A stretch of DNA of 6,831 bases, taken from contig JAEWOZ010000021.1 of NCBI GenBank assembly GCA_023399505.1, forward strand, positions 1 to 6,831, in the 5' to 3' direction. Positions 6,826 to 6,831 of this stretch are shown piece by piece. Position numbers and translations under genes: made by a program. Positions within the stretch are counted from its first letter, which is position 1. Every line of letters begins with the position of its first letter. The notes beneath the pieces are model-generated. The model saw nothing but the letters and a program-made list of their open reading frames with translations. It was not told the origin of the DNA and did no database searches. The stretch comes from Fusobacteriota bacterium. Its GTDB lineage: Bacteria; Fusobacteriota; Fusobacteriia; Bac17; JAEWOZ01.

Positions 6826-6831
6826 TTCTCC
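6826..6831 (-). promoter_or_regulatory. Ribosome binding site supporting the start at 6819
   Basis: GGAGAA on the minus strand, 6 bases before the ATG, at the very edge of the window. It favours 6819 as the start. However, the same bases read in frame as Gly-Glu, so a start further upstream cannot be excluded. Confidence 0.5.

Noticed and set aside
1..6831. CRISPR array, tRNA or rRNA genes, insertion sequences, attachment sites
   Set aside because: No regularly spaced repeats, no cloverleaf-like GC-richer segment, no transposase or integrase motifs and no long terminal inverted repeats were seen by reading both strands.

Overview
The window is very AT-rich on both strands and every supportable gene lies on the minus strand, so it reads from right to left. 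Trp is written as TGG throughout the long genes and TGA does not occur inside them, so the standard bacterial code applies. The mix of closely packed lipoprotein genes (short leaders ending in LASC or LLGC), strong Shine-Dalgarno sites and AT-rich hairpins suggests a low-GC diderm. A spirochaete of the Borrelia type, perhaps an accessory plasmid-like region, is my first guess, and a member of the Fusobacteria is the alternative. This rests on general style only, because no conserved marker gene is present.

Layout in transcription order. (1) 6819-5662: a lipoprotein gene of 385 codons broken by one in-frame TGA at 6349-6351. Both pieces share the frame and no other stop occurs between them, and the context LLE-stop-NED fits a TGG (Trp) to TGA change. 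(2) 5649-2536: 12 bases downstream, with its own Shine-Dalgarno site, a 1037-residue membrane protein. Its first half is a CPBP/CAAX-type intramembrane metalloprotease with all expected motifs (EEAIFR, FGAAH, HWLFD), preceded by PepSY-like extracytoplasmic modules. Its second half repeats the layout at an offset of about 570 residues but has lost the catalytic motifs. (3) 2535-2409: an intergenic region with a weak hairpin and a possible promoter. (4) 2408-486: a 640-residue lipoprotein with a small beta-rich N-terminal region followed by two alpha-helical halves, each ending in a Ser/Asn-rich stretch. (5) 485-348: a convincing intrinsic terminator whose T-run runs into the promoter of the next gene. 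(6) 347-1: the first 115 codons of another lipoprotein, with nearly the same leader as (4) and a fibronectin-III-like N-terminal region; it runs off the left edge.

Genes 1 and 2 look like one operon (exported lipoprotein plus membrane protease). Genes 4 and 6 look like tandem diverged paralogues, each with its own promoter. No RNA genes, CRISPR arrays, insertion sequences or origins were seen. The functional links between the protease and the lipoproteins are inference.
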